64,000 nucleotides of DNA, from the NCBI RefSeq assembly GCF_004016515.1, contig NZ_SACT01000004.1, positions 248,001 to 312,000 of the forward strand, in the 5' to 3' direction. Below are positions 9,783-18,047 of the stretch, piece by piece (the stretch's first letter is position 1; each line of letters opens with the position of its first letter). The stretch is from Rubrivivax albus. Lineage in GTDB: Bacteria > Pseudomonadota > Gammaproteobacteria > Burkholderiales > Burkholderiaceae_C. A program made the position numbers and the translations under genes. The notes under the pieces are model-generated. The model had not been told where the DNA came from. It searched no databases and worked only from the letters and a program-made list of their open reading frames with translations.

Positions 9783-11564
9783 TCAGAGGCCCTGGCCCTG
9801 CAGCCACAGCTCCAGCAGCGCCACCTGCCACAGCATCGACCCGCGCAGCGGCGTCAGGTGCTGCGCCGGCTCGGCCAGCAGGCGCTGCACCTCTGCCGGC
9901 CGGAACAGGCCGCGCTCGCGGGCCCGTTGGGTGGCCAGCGTTTCCTTGATCATGTCCAGCACCGGTCCGTCGATGTACTTCAGGATAGGCACCGGGAAGT
10001 AGCCCTTGGGTCGGTCGACGATGGCCGGCGGCACCAGGCGCCGCGCGATGGCCTTGAGCACGCCCTTGCCGCCGTCGCCGAGCTTGTCGTCCTGCGGCAG
10101 GCGGCCGGCCAGTTCCACCAGTTCGTGGTCCAGGAAGGGCACGCGCGCCTCCAGGCCCCAGGCCATGGTCATCGCATCCACGCGCTTGACCGGGTCGTCG
10201 ACCAGCATCACCGTGGTGTCGATGTGCAGCGCCTTCTCGGCAGGCGTGCTGCGGCTCAGCGCCGCGAAGTGGCGCTCCAGGAAGGCCTGGCTGGCGTCGC
10301 CCGCCGCCATCGCCCCGGGTTCGAGGATCTGCGCCATCTGCGCCGGCGTGCGGTCGAAGAACGCGGCGCGGTACGCGGCGACCGCATCGGCGGGTGCTGC
10401 ACCGGCCAGCTTGGGGTACCAGTGGTAGCCGGCGAAGACCTCGTCGGCGCCCTGGCCGCTCTGCACCACCTTCGTGTGCTTGGCCACCTCGCGCGACAGC
10501 AGGTAGAACGCCACGTTGTCGTAGCTCACCATCGGCTCGTGCATCGCGGCGATGGTGCCGGGCAGGGCGCCCATCAGTTCCGAGGTCGGGATGTGGATGC
10601 GGTGGTGGTCGGTGCCGAAGCGCTGGACGACCATGTCGGAGTAGGTGAACTCGTCACCCGCCTCGCCGCCGGCGGCATCGAAGCCGATGGAGAAGGTCTG
10701 CAGGCCGTGCTGGCCGGCCTCGGCCAGCAGCGCGACGATGAGGCTGGAGTCCACCCCACCGGACAGCAGCACGCCCACCGGCACGTCGGCCACCTGGCGG
10801 CGGCGCACGGCCGTGCGCAGCGCCTGCTCGACGAGTTCCTCGCGCTCGCGTGCCGGCAGCGCCGCCACCTGGGCGTCGGCGGCCACGGTCAGCGACCACC
10901 AGCGGTGCGTCTCCTGCCGGCCATCGGGCGACACGCGCAGCAGGCTCGCCGGCGGCAGCTTGCGCACGCCGCGCAGCATGGTCAGTGGCGCCGGCACCAC
11001 CGCGTGCCAGGACATGTAGTGGTTCAGTGCGTCGAGGTCGATCGCCGTGTCCACCCCGCCGCCGGCCAGCAGCGCCGGCAGCGTCGACGCGAAGCGCAGG
11101 CCGCCTTGCACCGGCGCCAGGTACAGCGGCTTGATGCCGAAGCGGTCGCGCGCCAGCACCAGGCGGCCGCTGTCGCGGTCGAAGGCGGCGAAGGCGAACA
11201 TGCCGTGCAGGCGGTCCACGCAGGTCTCGCCCCAGGCGTGGAAGGCCTTGAGCACGACCTCGGTGTCGCCGGTGGACGCGAAGCGGTAGCCCAGCCCCTC
11301 GAGCTCCTGGCGCAGTTCACGGTAGTTGTAGACGCAGCCGTTGAAGGCCAGCGTCAGGCCCAGCGCCATGTCGACCATGGGCTGCTGGGCATGTTCGCTG
11401 AGGTCGATGATCTTCAGGCGGCGGTGCGCCAGTGCAAACGGGCCGTGCTGGATCAGGCCCTGGGCGTCGGGACCGCGGGGCGCCAGGCGTTCCGACATGC
11501 GGCCCAGGGCGGTGATGTCCGGCGCCTGGCCGTCGAACCGGATCTCGCCGGCGAATCCACACAT
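9783..11564 (-). CDS. asnO: N-acetylglutaminylglutamine amidotransferase
   Basis: An asparagine-synthetase-like enzyme of 593 residues that amidates N-acetylglutaminylglutamine to give the compatible solute NAGGN under osmotic stress. The mature N-terminus MCGFAGEIRFDG supplies the nucleophile Cys2 of the class II glutaminase domain. The PP-loop ATP site GVLLSGGVDSSLIVALLAE follows in the synthetase half. The open frame continues to 11714, but Cys2 must follow the initiator Met, so the ATG at 11562-11564 is decisive. It is the first gene of the asnO-ngg-M42 operon and lies 60 bases behind an unusually clear promoter. Distinguished from true AsnB by its operon partners. Confidence 0.93.
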   Translation of the reverse strand: MCGFAGEIRFDGQAPDITALGRMSERLAPRGPDAQGLIQHGPFALAHRRLKIIDLSEHAQQPMVDMALGLTLAFNGCVYNYRELRQELEGLGYRFASTGDTEVVLKAFHAWGETCVDRLHGMFAFAAFDRDSGRLVLARDRFGIKPLYLAPVQGGLRFASTLPALLAGGGVDTAIDLDALNHYMSWHAVVPAPLTMLRGVRKLPPASLLRVSPDGRQETHRWWSLTVAADAQVAALPAREREELVEQALRTAVRRRQVADVPVGVLLSGGVDSSLIVALLAEAGQHGLQTFSIGFDAAGGEAGDEFTYSDMVVQRFGTDHHRIHIPTSELMGALPGTIAAMHEPMVSYDNVAFYLLSREVAKHTKVVQSGQGADEVFAGYHWYPKLAGAAPADAVAAYRAAFFDRTPAQMAQILEPGAMAAGDASQAFLERHFAALSRSTPAEKALHIDTTVMLVDDPVKRVDAMTMAWGLEARVPFLDHELVELAGRLPQDDKLGDGGKGVLKAIARRLVPPAIVDRPKGYFPVPILKYIDGPVLDMIKETLATQRARERGLFRPAEVQRLLAEPAQHLTPLRGSMLWQVALLELWLQGQGL

Positions 11565-11624
11565 GCGTGGGGTGTCCTTTCTGTCTGCTGCGGTGCGCCG
11601 GTGGCACACCGATGGGAACCCCGC

Positions 11625-11653
11625 AGTATATTTGCACAAATATAAATGGGCAA
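11625..11653 (-). promoter_or_regulatory. promoter of the NAGGN operon with embedded 18-bp palindrome
   Basis: Reading the minus strand, TTGCCC (11648-11653), a 17-base spacer and TATACT (11625-11630) form a near-ideal sigma-70 promoter. Transcription would start about 54 bases before the asnO ATG. The region is strikingly AT-rich for this genome. The bases between and over the -10 include TATATTTG-CA-CAAATATA (11627-11644), an inverted repeat with 8-base arms. That makes it a candidate operator for an unidentified regulator, possibly an osmotic one. The link to osmotic control is inference from the operon product. Confidence 0.6.
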
Positions 11654-11702
11654 ATCCGTGCAGTTCGCCGTCGTTCCGCGCAGGTTCGGTCAAGATGCGC
11701 GC

Positions 11703-12113
11703 ATGCGTCCGCACCGCCGCCTGGCCCTCGAGGCCGCGCCCGTGGTCACGGCACCCGACGGCTCACGGGTGCGCGTGCTGCTCGACCTGCCGGGGCGCGG
11801 CAGCATGGCCTGTTTCGAACTCGACCCGGGCCAGGTGGCCGCCGCGGTCGTGCACCGCACGGTGGACGAGCTCTGGTGGGTGCAGTCCGGGCGCGGCGAA
11901 CTCTGGCGCTGCGACCCGGACGGCGAGACCGTGGTGACGCTGGAGGCGGGCGTGTGCGTGGACATCCCCTGCGGCACCCGCTTCCAGTTCCGCGCGGCCG
12001 ACGATGAAGCGCTGCAGGTGCTGGGTGTCACGATGCCGCCCTGGCCCGGCGCCGACGAGGCGCAGGTGGTGCCCGGCCGCTGGCCGCCGCGCCAGAATCC
12101 GGCCCATGAGTGA
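11703..12113 (+). CDS. small cupin-domain protein
   Basis: A soluble protein of about 136 residues with a single cupin barrel: the VDELWWVQSGRGELWR strand-turn and the LEAGVCVDIPCGTRFQFRA second motif are typical of RmlC-like cupins. The canonical metal-binding histidines are largely missing, so it may not bind metal. The ATG at 11703 is chosen; an upstream in-frame ATG at 11646 would place the start inside the divergent asnO promoter. Neither start has a strong ribosome site. The end overlaps the following thioesterase gene by eight bases (ATGAGTGA), implying translational coupling. Substrate is unknown. Confidence 0.75.
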   Translation: MRPHRRLALEAAPVVTAPDGSRVRVLLDLPGRGSMACFELDPGQVAAAVVHRTVDELWWVQSGRGELWRCDPDGETVVTLEAGVCVDIPCGTRFQFRAADDEALQVLGVTMPPWPGADEAQVVPGRWPPRQNPAHE

Positions 12114-12549
12114 CCACACCCCACCCGCCACCCGCGATGCCTTCGCGCACTTCACCGCCATCGACACCCGCTGGAGCGACAACGACGCCTACCGCCACGT
12201 CAACAACGTCGTCTACTACGGCTTCTTCGACACCGCGGTGAACCGGCTGCTGATCGAGGCCGGCGCGCTGGACCTCGAGCAGTCACCGGCCGTGGGCCTG
12301 GTCGTAGAGACGCAGTGCCGCTACTTCGCGCCCATCAGCTTCCCGGACCGCGTGCACGTGGGCTTGCGCGTGGCGAAGCTGGGCAGAAGCAGCATCCGTT
12401 ACGAGCTGGGTGTGTTCCGCAATGACGAGCCCTCGGCCAGTGCCGAGGGCCATTTCGTGCACGTGTACGTGGACCGCGCCAGCAACCGGCCGGTCCCGGT
12501 GCCCGACGCGGTGCGGCGGGTGGTCACGCCGCTGCAGCGCGCGGCGTGA
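12106..12549 (+). CDS. acyl-CoA thioesterase of the 4HBT hot-dog family
   Basis: A 147-residue hot-dog-fold thioesterase. The signature DTRWSDNDAYRHVNNVVYYGFFDTAVNR contains the catalytic Asp and the HVNN motif typical of 4-hydroxybenzoyl-CoA-thioesterase/YbgC-type enzymes, and CRYFAPISFPDRVHVG follows as the second strand region. It would hydrolyse acyl-CoA or acyl-ACP thioesters in the cytoplasm; the natural substrate cannot be inferred. The start ATG at 12106 overlaps the cupin stop. The gene converges on the M14 carboxypeptidase gene with only about 16 bases between stops. Confidence 0.9.
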   Translation: MSDHTPPATRDAFAHFTAIDTRWSDNDAYRHVNNVVYYGFFDTAVNRLLIEAGALDLEQSPAVGLVVETQCRYFAPISFPDRVHVGLRVAKLGRSSIRYELGVFRNDEPSASAEGHFVHVYVDRASNRPVPVPDAVRRVVTPLQRAA

Positions 12550-12565
12550 GCCCGGGCCGGCCGCG

Positions 12566-14491
12566 TCAGGGCGCCGTCACGGTCTGCTCGTCGGAGCAGT
12601 CCGCGCCGCTGCCGCGCTCGCAGACCTTGTAGGTCCAGTTGCCTGACGTGACGGCCTGACTCCAGGCGCCATCGTTGGCCGTGGCCCGCAGCAGCGTGCC
12701 GTTGCGGTAGATGTCCACGCGGCTTCCGTCTGCGCCGCTCCAGGCCAGGTTCACCGTGGTGCGCCGGCGCGGGCCGGGGCTGGTGCTCACGCTCAGTTCG
12801 ATGGCCGGCGGCGCGCCGCCGATCTGCAGCCAGCCGGCAGTGACCGGCCCGGTGGTTCCCGAGGCATCGCGCCCGACCACGTAGACGAGGTGCCTGCCCT
12901 CAGCGAGCCCAGCCGTCGGCAGGCTGCCGGTGACCGCCTCCGTGGCGCTGTCGAAGCTGCCGTCCGTCGGCGACAGCGCCACGGGCACCGCGCCATCGGC
13001 CCACGGCGGCGTGCCGATGTAGGCCTCGGCGGCGACGATGGCCTGTGTGGCCTCGCTGCCGTTGCGGTTGCTGAAGCGGGTGTCGGTCACCTGGGCGGTC
13101 AGCGCTGCTGGCGCGCCGGCGGCCACGCTGCTGGGCAGGCTGACGTTCAGCACGTCGGGGCCGCCCGGGGTCACGTACGGTGCGCGCACCACCTTGGCGG
13201 CGTAGATCAGCGCCGGCAGGTTGTTCGGCAGGATGGTGTTGGTGTAGGCGGCGCAGCTCTGGAAGAAGCTGGTGCCGAGCTCGAAGGTGTAGGCCGGCAC
13301 GCCGAGCTCGCCGTAGCTCGGCCCGTCGGTGGTGCCGTCCGTGGGGTACAGGCCGATGGACTGTGTGGGCGTGTAGCCGTTGAACCAGGCGAAGCGCCGG
13401 CCCAGCGTCTGCAGCGCGGTGCCGTTGGGCGCCGGCTGCGCGGTGTCGCCCCAGGGCCAGAGCACCAGCTCGCTGTAGCTGTGCAGGTCGATGTGCAGGC
13501 CCTGCGTGTCGGCCGGCGCAGCATCGTTCTTGCCCGGGCCACGGCGGTCGGGGAAGATGCTGCGGATGTAGGCCTCGACGGCCTGCGTTTCCGGTTCCGA
13601 GGCCGGCGCCGGGCCGCGGTAGGTGAGGTCGCAGGGGTTGCCGCTGGAGCCGGCGCCGCCGGTGCTGTTCCAGCTGAAGCCGAAGTTGCGGTTCAGGTCG
13701 GCCCCGATGGAGTTGCCGGCGCAGTAGTCGCTGTTGGTGTTCTTGCGCCAGGACAGGCCGGCCTCGGCGCGTTTGCGGCCGTCGGGGTTGGTCTGCAGCA
13801 GCAGGTGCACCTCGTGGTGATCGAGGATCCAGGTGGCGTCGGCATCGACGCCATGGCCCTCGAACAGCCAGCGTGCAAAGGCCAGGGCCAGCGGCGCCGT
13901 CGTGTACTCGCGGGCGTGAATGGCGGCGTTGACGAAGAGCTTGGGCTTGTCGCCGGCCATCGCGCTGTTGGTGAGCTTCAGCACCTTCAGGTCGTAGCCG
14001 CCCTGACCCTGCGTCTTCGCCCAGGAGTCGCCGACGTCCAGCCACTGCGCCAGCTGCGGCTTGGCGGCGGCAAAGCCCTCGGCGGCGGCGAAGGTCTCCT
14101 CCACCGTCTCGTAGCAGGGGTAGCCGGGGATGGCCTGCACGCCAGGGGCAGCGGCGTCGAAGCGGTCGAGGAAACGGTTGCGCTTCTCGACGACGTCGGG
14201 CGCCAGCTCCAGCCGGAAGCCGAACCGCCGCAGCAGCGCGATTTGCTCGGGCTGCAGTTCGAACACCAGGTAGCCCTGGGCCCAGGCGCTCTCGATCAGT
14301 TCGGCGTGCAGGCTGATCGCGGCCTTGCGGCCGGTGGCGGCGTCCGGGAAGTACGCGCGATACAGGTTGGTCTGCTGGCGCTCGGCGGCGCGCAGGGCGC
14401 GGTTCTCGGCGTCATGCGTGCCGTGCGACAGCGCCGGCGTTGCGCCGGCCAGGCACAGGGTGGCCGCCAGGGCCAGGGGAAGCTTCTGCAT
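12566..14491 (-). CDS. secreted M14-family zinc carboxypeptidase
   Basis: A 641-residue exported protein. The signal peptide ends near PALSHGTH. The M14 catalytic domain spans roughly residues 120-440: the zinc motif as NAAIHAREYTT (HxxE), substrate-binding LLQTNPDGRKRAEAG and DLNRNFGF, the third zinc histidine in GLHIDLHSY, and the catalytic Glu in AYTFELGTSFF. The C-terminal 190 residues form an Ig/fibronectin-like region (LAWSGADGSRVDIYRNG...), probably for substrate or surface binding. Likely function is extracellular digestion of peptides for nutrition. The family assignment is secure; specificity (A- or B-type) is not. Confidence 0.93.
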   Translation of the reverse strand: MQKLPLALAATLCLAGATPALSHGTHDAENRALRAAERQQTNLYRAYFPDAATGRKAAISLHAELIESAWAQGYLVFELQPEQIALLRRFGFRLELAPDVVEKRNRFLDRFDAAAPGVQAIPGYPCYETVEETFAAAEGFAAAKPQLAQWLDVGDSWAKTQGQGGYDLKVLKLTNSAMAGDKPKLFVNAAIHAREYTTAPLALAFARWLFEGHGVDADATWILDHHEVHLLLQTNPDGRKRAEAGLSWRKNTNSDYCAGNSIGADLNRNFGFSWNSTGGAGSSGNPCDLTYRGPAPASEPETQAVEAYIRSIFPDRRGPGKNDAAPADTQGLHIDLHSYSELVLWPWGDTAQPAPNGTALQTLGRRFAWFNGYTPTQSIGLYPTDGTTDGPSYGELGVPAYTFELGTSFFQSCAAYTNTILPNNLPALIYAAKVVRAPYVTPGGPDVLNVSLPSSVAAGAPAALTAQVTDTRFSNRNGSEATQAIVAAEAYIGTPPWADGAVPVALSPTDGSFDSATEAVTGSLPTAGLAEGRHLVYVVGRDASGTTGPVTAGWLQIGGAPPAIELSVSTSPGPRRRTTVNLAWSGADGSRVDIYRNGTLLRATANDGAWSQAVTSGNWTYKVCERGSGADCSDEQTVTAP

Positions 14492-14558
14492 GGGGTGTCA
14501 CCCTCGATGTGAAGCGGCCGATTCTGGCTGCCGCCACCGCTGGGGCCGCACCCGCAGG

Positions 14559-14573
14559 CCCCTACATTAGGGG
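14559..14573. promoter_or_regulatory. 15-base palindrome abutting the CWC gene start
   Basis: CCCCTA-CAT-TAGGGG is an inverted repeat with 6-base arms and a 3-base centre. It ends two bases before the ATG of the CWC gene at 14575 and lies 68 bases upstream of the divergent M14 start. It includes TACATT, which could serve as a -10 element. If so the CWC transcript would be nearly leaderless. It could be an operator for either gene. Confidence 0.35.
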
Positions 14574-14574
14574 G

Positions 14575-14817
14575 ATGGATGACACCGAGTGCGCCGACAC
14601 GCCAGATGCCCGCTGTCCGCGCTGCGGCCAGGCGTTCCATTGCGGCATGCAAGACGCCGCGCCCTGCGGCTGCACCACCGTGCAACTGCCGGCGGCCACC
14701 CTGGCCATGCTGCGCGCGCGCTACACCGGCTGCCTGTGCCTGCGCTGCCTGCAGGCGCTGGCCGCCGGGGATGCGGTCAGTGCAGCACCAGCAGCGGCAC
14801 CTTCGTCAGCGAGATGA
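14575..14817 (+). CDS. cysteine-rich CWC family protein
   Basis: A small protein of 80 residues with nine cysteines, most in pairs: CPRCGQAFHCG near residues 14-24, CGC in the middle, and CLCLRCLQ toward the end. This is the layout of the cysteine-rich CWC family (a small putative zinc-binding protein). Function is unknown. The ATG at 14575 is preceded by a G-run rather than a spaced ribosome site. Its 3' end overlaps the convergent universal stress protein gene by 41 bases, an unusual antisense overlap that could allow mutual interference. Confidence 0.75.
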   Translation: MDDTECADTPDARCPRCGQAFHCGMQDAAPCGCTTVQLPAATLAMLRARYTGCLCLRCLQALAAGDAVSAAPAAAPSSAR

Positions 14818-15220
14818 CGCGCTTGGTCTGCGAGCCGAACAGCAGTTCGCCGAAGGCGCCACGGCCGTGCGTGGCCATCACGATCATGTCGCAGTGGCCG
14901 CGGTCGGCCATGCCGGCGATGGCGCCGGCGATGTCGTCGTTGCGCTCGTACTCGCCCTGGAAGGCCACGCCGGCATCGGCCGCGGCCTGCTCGAAGGCCG
15001 ACAGCAGCTTCTTCGCGTGGGCCTCGGTCTGCGCCTCGTGCGCCTTGACCTCGCGCTGGTAGTTGGCCAGGTGCGTGCCCATGCCGGGCAGGGCCGGCAT
15101 CGCCTCGACGACGAAGCCAGTGACGCCGGCACCGAGCTGCCGGGCCAGCGCCAGGCTCTGCGCGACGGCTTGCGACGCCAGTTCGCTGCCGTCGATGGGA
15201 ACCAGAAGCTGTTTGAACAT
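14777..15220 (-). CDS. universal stress protein UspA family
   Basis: A 147-residue single-domain Usp. It begins MFKQLLVPIDGSELASQAV, and near the end has the nucleotide-binding signature HGRGAFGELLFGSQTKRVI followed by VPLLVLH. The Gly-rich motif suggests the ATP-binding UspFG/MJ0577 subclass. The ATG at 15218-15220 is chosen over an upstream in-frame extension that is Arg-rich. Cytoplasmic stress-survival role is inferred from the family. It lies downstream of the hemerythrin/old-yellow-enzyme pair on the same strand (43-base gap) and may belong to the same unit. Confidence 0.92.
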   Translation of the reverse strand: MFKQLLVPIDGSELASQAVAQSLALARQLGAGVTGFVVEAMPALPGMGTHLANYQREVKAHEAQTEAHAKKLLSAFEQAAADAGVAFQGEYERNDDIAGAIAGMADRGHCDMIVMATHGRGAFGELLFGSQTKRVISLTKVPLLVLH

Positions 15221-15263
15221 GCGGACTCTCCTGCAGTGACTGCGTGCCACTGTAGGAGCCGGC

Positions 15264-15818
15264 TCAGCGGCCGGGGTTGACGGCGGTCAAGCCTCGGCGC
15301 GCGGCCATCTCGGCGCCCATGGCGTGGGCGGCCTCGGCGTCGGCCAGCGCGCGGGCGGCCGGGTAGGCCAGTTGCTCCTCGGCGGTGATGTGCGGGCCGT
15401 AGAGCACGGCGAAGTCCTGCCAGGCCTGCGCCGCTGCGGGGGCAGCGTCGGTCGTCCACCGGCCGTCGGCCACCGCCTGTAGTGCCGCGCGCGCTGCCGG
15501 CCAGGCCGCGGCCATGCGGCGGTGGTCGTCCTGCAGGCGCGCCACCAGCGCGCCGTGGCGGCCGGCGTCGGCCGCCAGCAGGGCCGGGAAGACATGGCGC
15601 TCCTCGTCCTCGTGGTGCAGCGGTGCGGCGATGTCGAAGTAGCGCAGCACGTCGCGCGCCGCGTCCTGCGCCTGCGCATCGGCACCGTGGGTGGCCAGGT
15701 GCGCCTGCAGCCGGCACAGCAGGTCCAGGCTGCGCTGCACGCGGTCGTGGCAGGCGCTGAGCAGCTCGAACGGCTGGTCGAAGCCGGCACCGGGCGTGGG
15801 CATCAGCGGCGGGTTCAT
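15264..15818 (-). CDS. hemerythrin-like domain protein
   Basis: A 184-residue all-helical protein with the histidines and acids expected of a di-iron hemerythrin-like site: CHDRVQRSLDLL, HHEDEERHVFP, LQDDHRRMAAAW and GPHITAEEQLAYP. Bacterial members bind or sense O2 or NO, or protect iron centres. The start ATG overlaps the stop of the upstream old yellow enzyme gene by four bases, so the two are translationally coupled. Given the denitrification genes elsewhere in the window, an NO or oxidative-stress role is plausible but not shown. Confidence 0.88.
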   Translation of the reverse strand: MNPPLMPTPGAGFDQPFELLSACHDRVQRSLDLLCRLQAHLATHGADAQAQDAARDVLRYFDIAAPLHHEDEERHVFPALLAADAGRHGALVARLQDDHRRMAAAWPAARAALQAVADGRWTTDAAPAAAQAWQDFAVLYGPHITAEEQLAYPAARALADAEAAHAMGAEMAARRGLTAVNPGR

Positions 15819-16924
15819 CGCTGCCCGAAGTGCATGCCAGCGAACAGGCCCTTGGCCTCGCGCGGCGCGCTGCGCCAGTACGGGGGCGGCGCAGTGACCT
15901 GGGCGCCCAGGGCCGCCGCGGCGTGCCAGGGCCAGCGCGGGTCGTAGAGCATGGCGCGCGCCAGGGCTACAGCGTCGGCGTCCCCGCTGGCGATGGCGGC
16001 TTCGGCCTGCGCCGGCTCGGTGATGAGGCCGACGCCGATCACCGGCAGCGGCACGGCCTCGCGCACGGCGCGTGCCAGCGGCAGCTGGTAGCCCGGGCCG
16101 AGCGGGATCTTCTGCGCCGGCGAGACACCGCCGGAGCTGACGTGCAGCGCCGCACAGCCGCGCCGGGCCAGTTCACGGCCGAAGTCGACGGTCTGTGCCA
16201 AATCCCAGCCGCCGTCCACCCAGTCGGTGGCCGACACGCGCACCCACACCGGGACGGACACCGCGGCCTTGACCGCGTCGAACACCTCCAGCGGAAAGCG
16301 CATGCGGTTGGCCGGCGAGCCGCCGTAGGCGTCTTCGCGCGCATTGGCCAGTGGCGAGAGGAACTGGTGCAGCAGGTAGCCATGGGCCGCGTGCAGCTCG
16401 ATGCCCTGCAGGCCGGCGCGTTGGGCGCGCACCGCGGCGTCGACGAAACCCTGCTTCACGCGCGCCAGGCCGGCGGCGTTCAGCGCGGCCGGGGCCTCTT
16501 CGCCCGCTGCATGGGGCAGGGCCGACGGCGCTTCGGCCCGCCAGCCGCCTGGCGCGCCGGCCGGGATCTGCGTGCCGCCGTCCCAGGGCGCACGGCTGCT
16601 GCCCTTGCGGCCGGCGTGGCTGAGCTGCAGCGCCAGCGCGATGGGTGCGAAGCTGCGGATCATGCGCACGAGGTCGGCCAGCGCGGCCTCGTTGGCGTCG
16701 CTGTACAGGCCCAGGTCCTGCGGCGAAATGCGGCCCTCGGGGCTGATGGCCGTGGCCTCCAGGATCAGCAGACCGGCGCCGGACAGCGCCAGGTGGCCCA
16801 GGTGCACACGGTGCCAGTCGCCGGGTGTGCCGTCATGGGCGCTGTACTGGCACATCGGCGCGATCACGATGCGGTTGGGCAGCGAGAGTTGACCAAGCGA
16901 CCAGGGTTCGAAGAGGCGTGACAT
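15815..16924 (-). CDS. NADH:flavin oxidoreductase, old yellow enzyme (YqjM-like)
   Basis: A 369-residue FMN-dependent ene-reductase. The N-terminal PMCQYSAHDGTPGDWH motif has the redox-tuning cysteine (Cys25) typical of the YqjM subclass, followed by LQLSHAGRKGS, the substrate-binding pair in HAAHGYLLHQFLSP, YGGSPANRMRF, and RVSATDWVDGGW. It reduces activated C=C bonds of electrophiles using NAD(P)H and FMN; in the cell this class handles oxidative or electrophile stress. The frame is open to 17473, but MSRLFEPW at 16922-16924 is the family-typical start. It is the first gene of the unit with hemerythrin. Confidence 0.93.
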   Translation of the reverse strand: MSRLFEPWSLGQLSLPNRIVIAPMCQYSAHDGTPGDWHRVHLGHLALSGAGLLILEATAISPEGRISPQDLGLYSDANEAALADLVRMIRSFAPIALALQLSHAGRKGSSRAPWDGGTQIPAGAPGGWRAEAPSALPHAAGEEAPAALNAAGLARVKQGFVDAAVRAQRAGLQGIELHAAHGYLLHQFLSPLANAREDAYGGSPANRMRFPLEVFDAVKAAVSVPVWVRVSATDWVDGGWDLAQTVDFGRELARRGCAALHVSSGGVSPAQKIPLGPGYQLPLARAVREAVPLPVIGVGLITEPAQAEAAIASGDADAVALARAMLYDPRWPWHAAAALGAQVTAPPPYWRSAPREAKGLFAGMHFGQR

Positions 16925-17015
16925 GTGTGCACGATAGCGCGGTTGGCCGGTCTGCCGCGTCGGTGACGTGGCTGTCACACGGGCATCATCGCGCCCCCTC
17001 GCTGGAGACTCGGCC

Positions 17016-18035
17016 ATGAAACTACGTGTCGCCCTGTACCTGATCGTCGCCTGGTTGCTGGCCCCGATGATCGCCGCAGCCGCCGGCTGGCGCGGCATCT
17101 GGGGCACCGGCAGCGCCGGGCTGGACTTCCTGCTGCCGCTGCCGATCAGCGGCGGCGCGTTGCACGTGCCGTCGTGGCTGCTGGGTGCCGGCCTGGTGAT
17201 GGCGCGACAGTCGGCCGATGGCCACGCGGCATGGTGGGGGCGCATCGGCGCCCTGGCGATGGCCGCGTCGGGCGCCGTGCTGCTGGTCGACATGAACGAC
17301 GTCGCGCTGGCCTTGGGCACGGATGCACCTTGGCCGTCGGCGCGCCGGCTGCTCTCGGCCAACCCGCTGGGGCTGTTCCTGCTGGTCGATGGTCTGCTGG
17401 CGGCGCTGTGGCCGGGCGCGCCACGCGCTGCCGTGCCGGCACGCCGCCGCATGACCGGCCTTGGGCTGGCCATGGCATTACCCGCGCTGCTGGCCGTGGC
17501 CCTGTGGCAGCAGGCACCGGTGAGCCGCCACGACCTGCTGCCGGGCGCCGCGCGCTACGGACCGAACCGGGGTGACGAGACGGTGGCCCTGTTCACCACG
17601 CTGCCGATGCAGCCGGCCGTGCTGGCGGCGGCCGTGGCCCGCCACGGCAGCCCGATGCCGCCCGACCAGGACGTCAACGTGCAGGACCAGGCGGTGATGT
17701 TCTTCGACAGCCACGACGCCGCGCAGCGGCTGGACGTGGCCCGCGCGCGCCTGACCTGGTGCCGCTACGAGGACGGCACGCCCGAGCGCTGGATCGACGG
17801 CGCCGGCGACTGCTTCAGCGAACACCAGAACTTCTCCGAGCGGCTGACCGCGGCCCATGACACCATCGCCGCCGGCCACACGCGGCCGGTGCGGCTGTTC
17901 TTGGCCCGCGCCTCGGCGTGCCGCGCCCAGCCTTCAGCGGAGGAGTGCGCCGGGCTCGACAAGGCGCGCGAGCGGCTGCTCGCGAGCCCCGACCTCAACG
18001 ACCAGGACCGTGCTGCGCTGGCGCGCGCCGACTGA
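17016..18035 (+). CDS. uncharacterised membrane-anchored protein
   Basis: A 339-residue protein I do not recognise. The first 165 residues hold about five hydrophobic segments (VALYLIVAWLLAPMIAAAAG, PSWLLGAGLVM, IGALAMAASGAVLLV, GLFLLVDGLLAALW and LGLAMALPALLAVALW). The remaining half is soluble and probably periplasmic, with three Cys (CRYEDG, GDCFSEHQ, ACRAQPSAEECAG) that could form disulfides. The ATG at 17016 is chosen by the start of the hydrophobic run; a GGAG lies ten bases upstream. It is followed 12 bases later by a flavin reductase gene, so the two are probably co-transcribed. No function is proposed. Confidence 0.7.
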   Translation: MKLRVALYLIVAWLLAPMIAAAAGWRGIWGTGSAGLDFLLPLPISGGALHVPSWLLGAGLVMARQSADGHAAWWGRIGALAMAASGAVLLVDMNDVALALGTDAPWPSARRLLSANPLGLFLLVDGLLAALWPGAPRAAVPARRRMTGLGLAMALPALLAVALWQQAPVSRHDLLPGAARYGPNRGDETVALFTTLPMQPAVLAAAVARHGSPMPPDQDVNVQDQAVMFFDSHDAAQRLDVARARLTWCRYEDGTPERWIDGAGDCFSEHQNFSERLTAAHDTIAAGHTRPVRLFLARASACRAQPSAEECAGLDKARERLLASPDLNDQDRAALARAD

Positions 18036-18047
18036 AGGAGACCCAAG

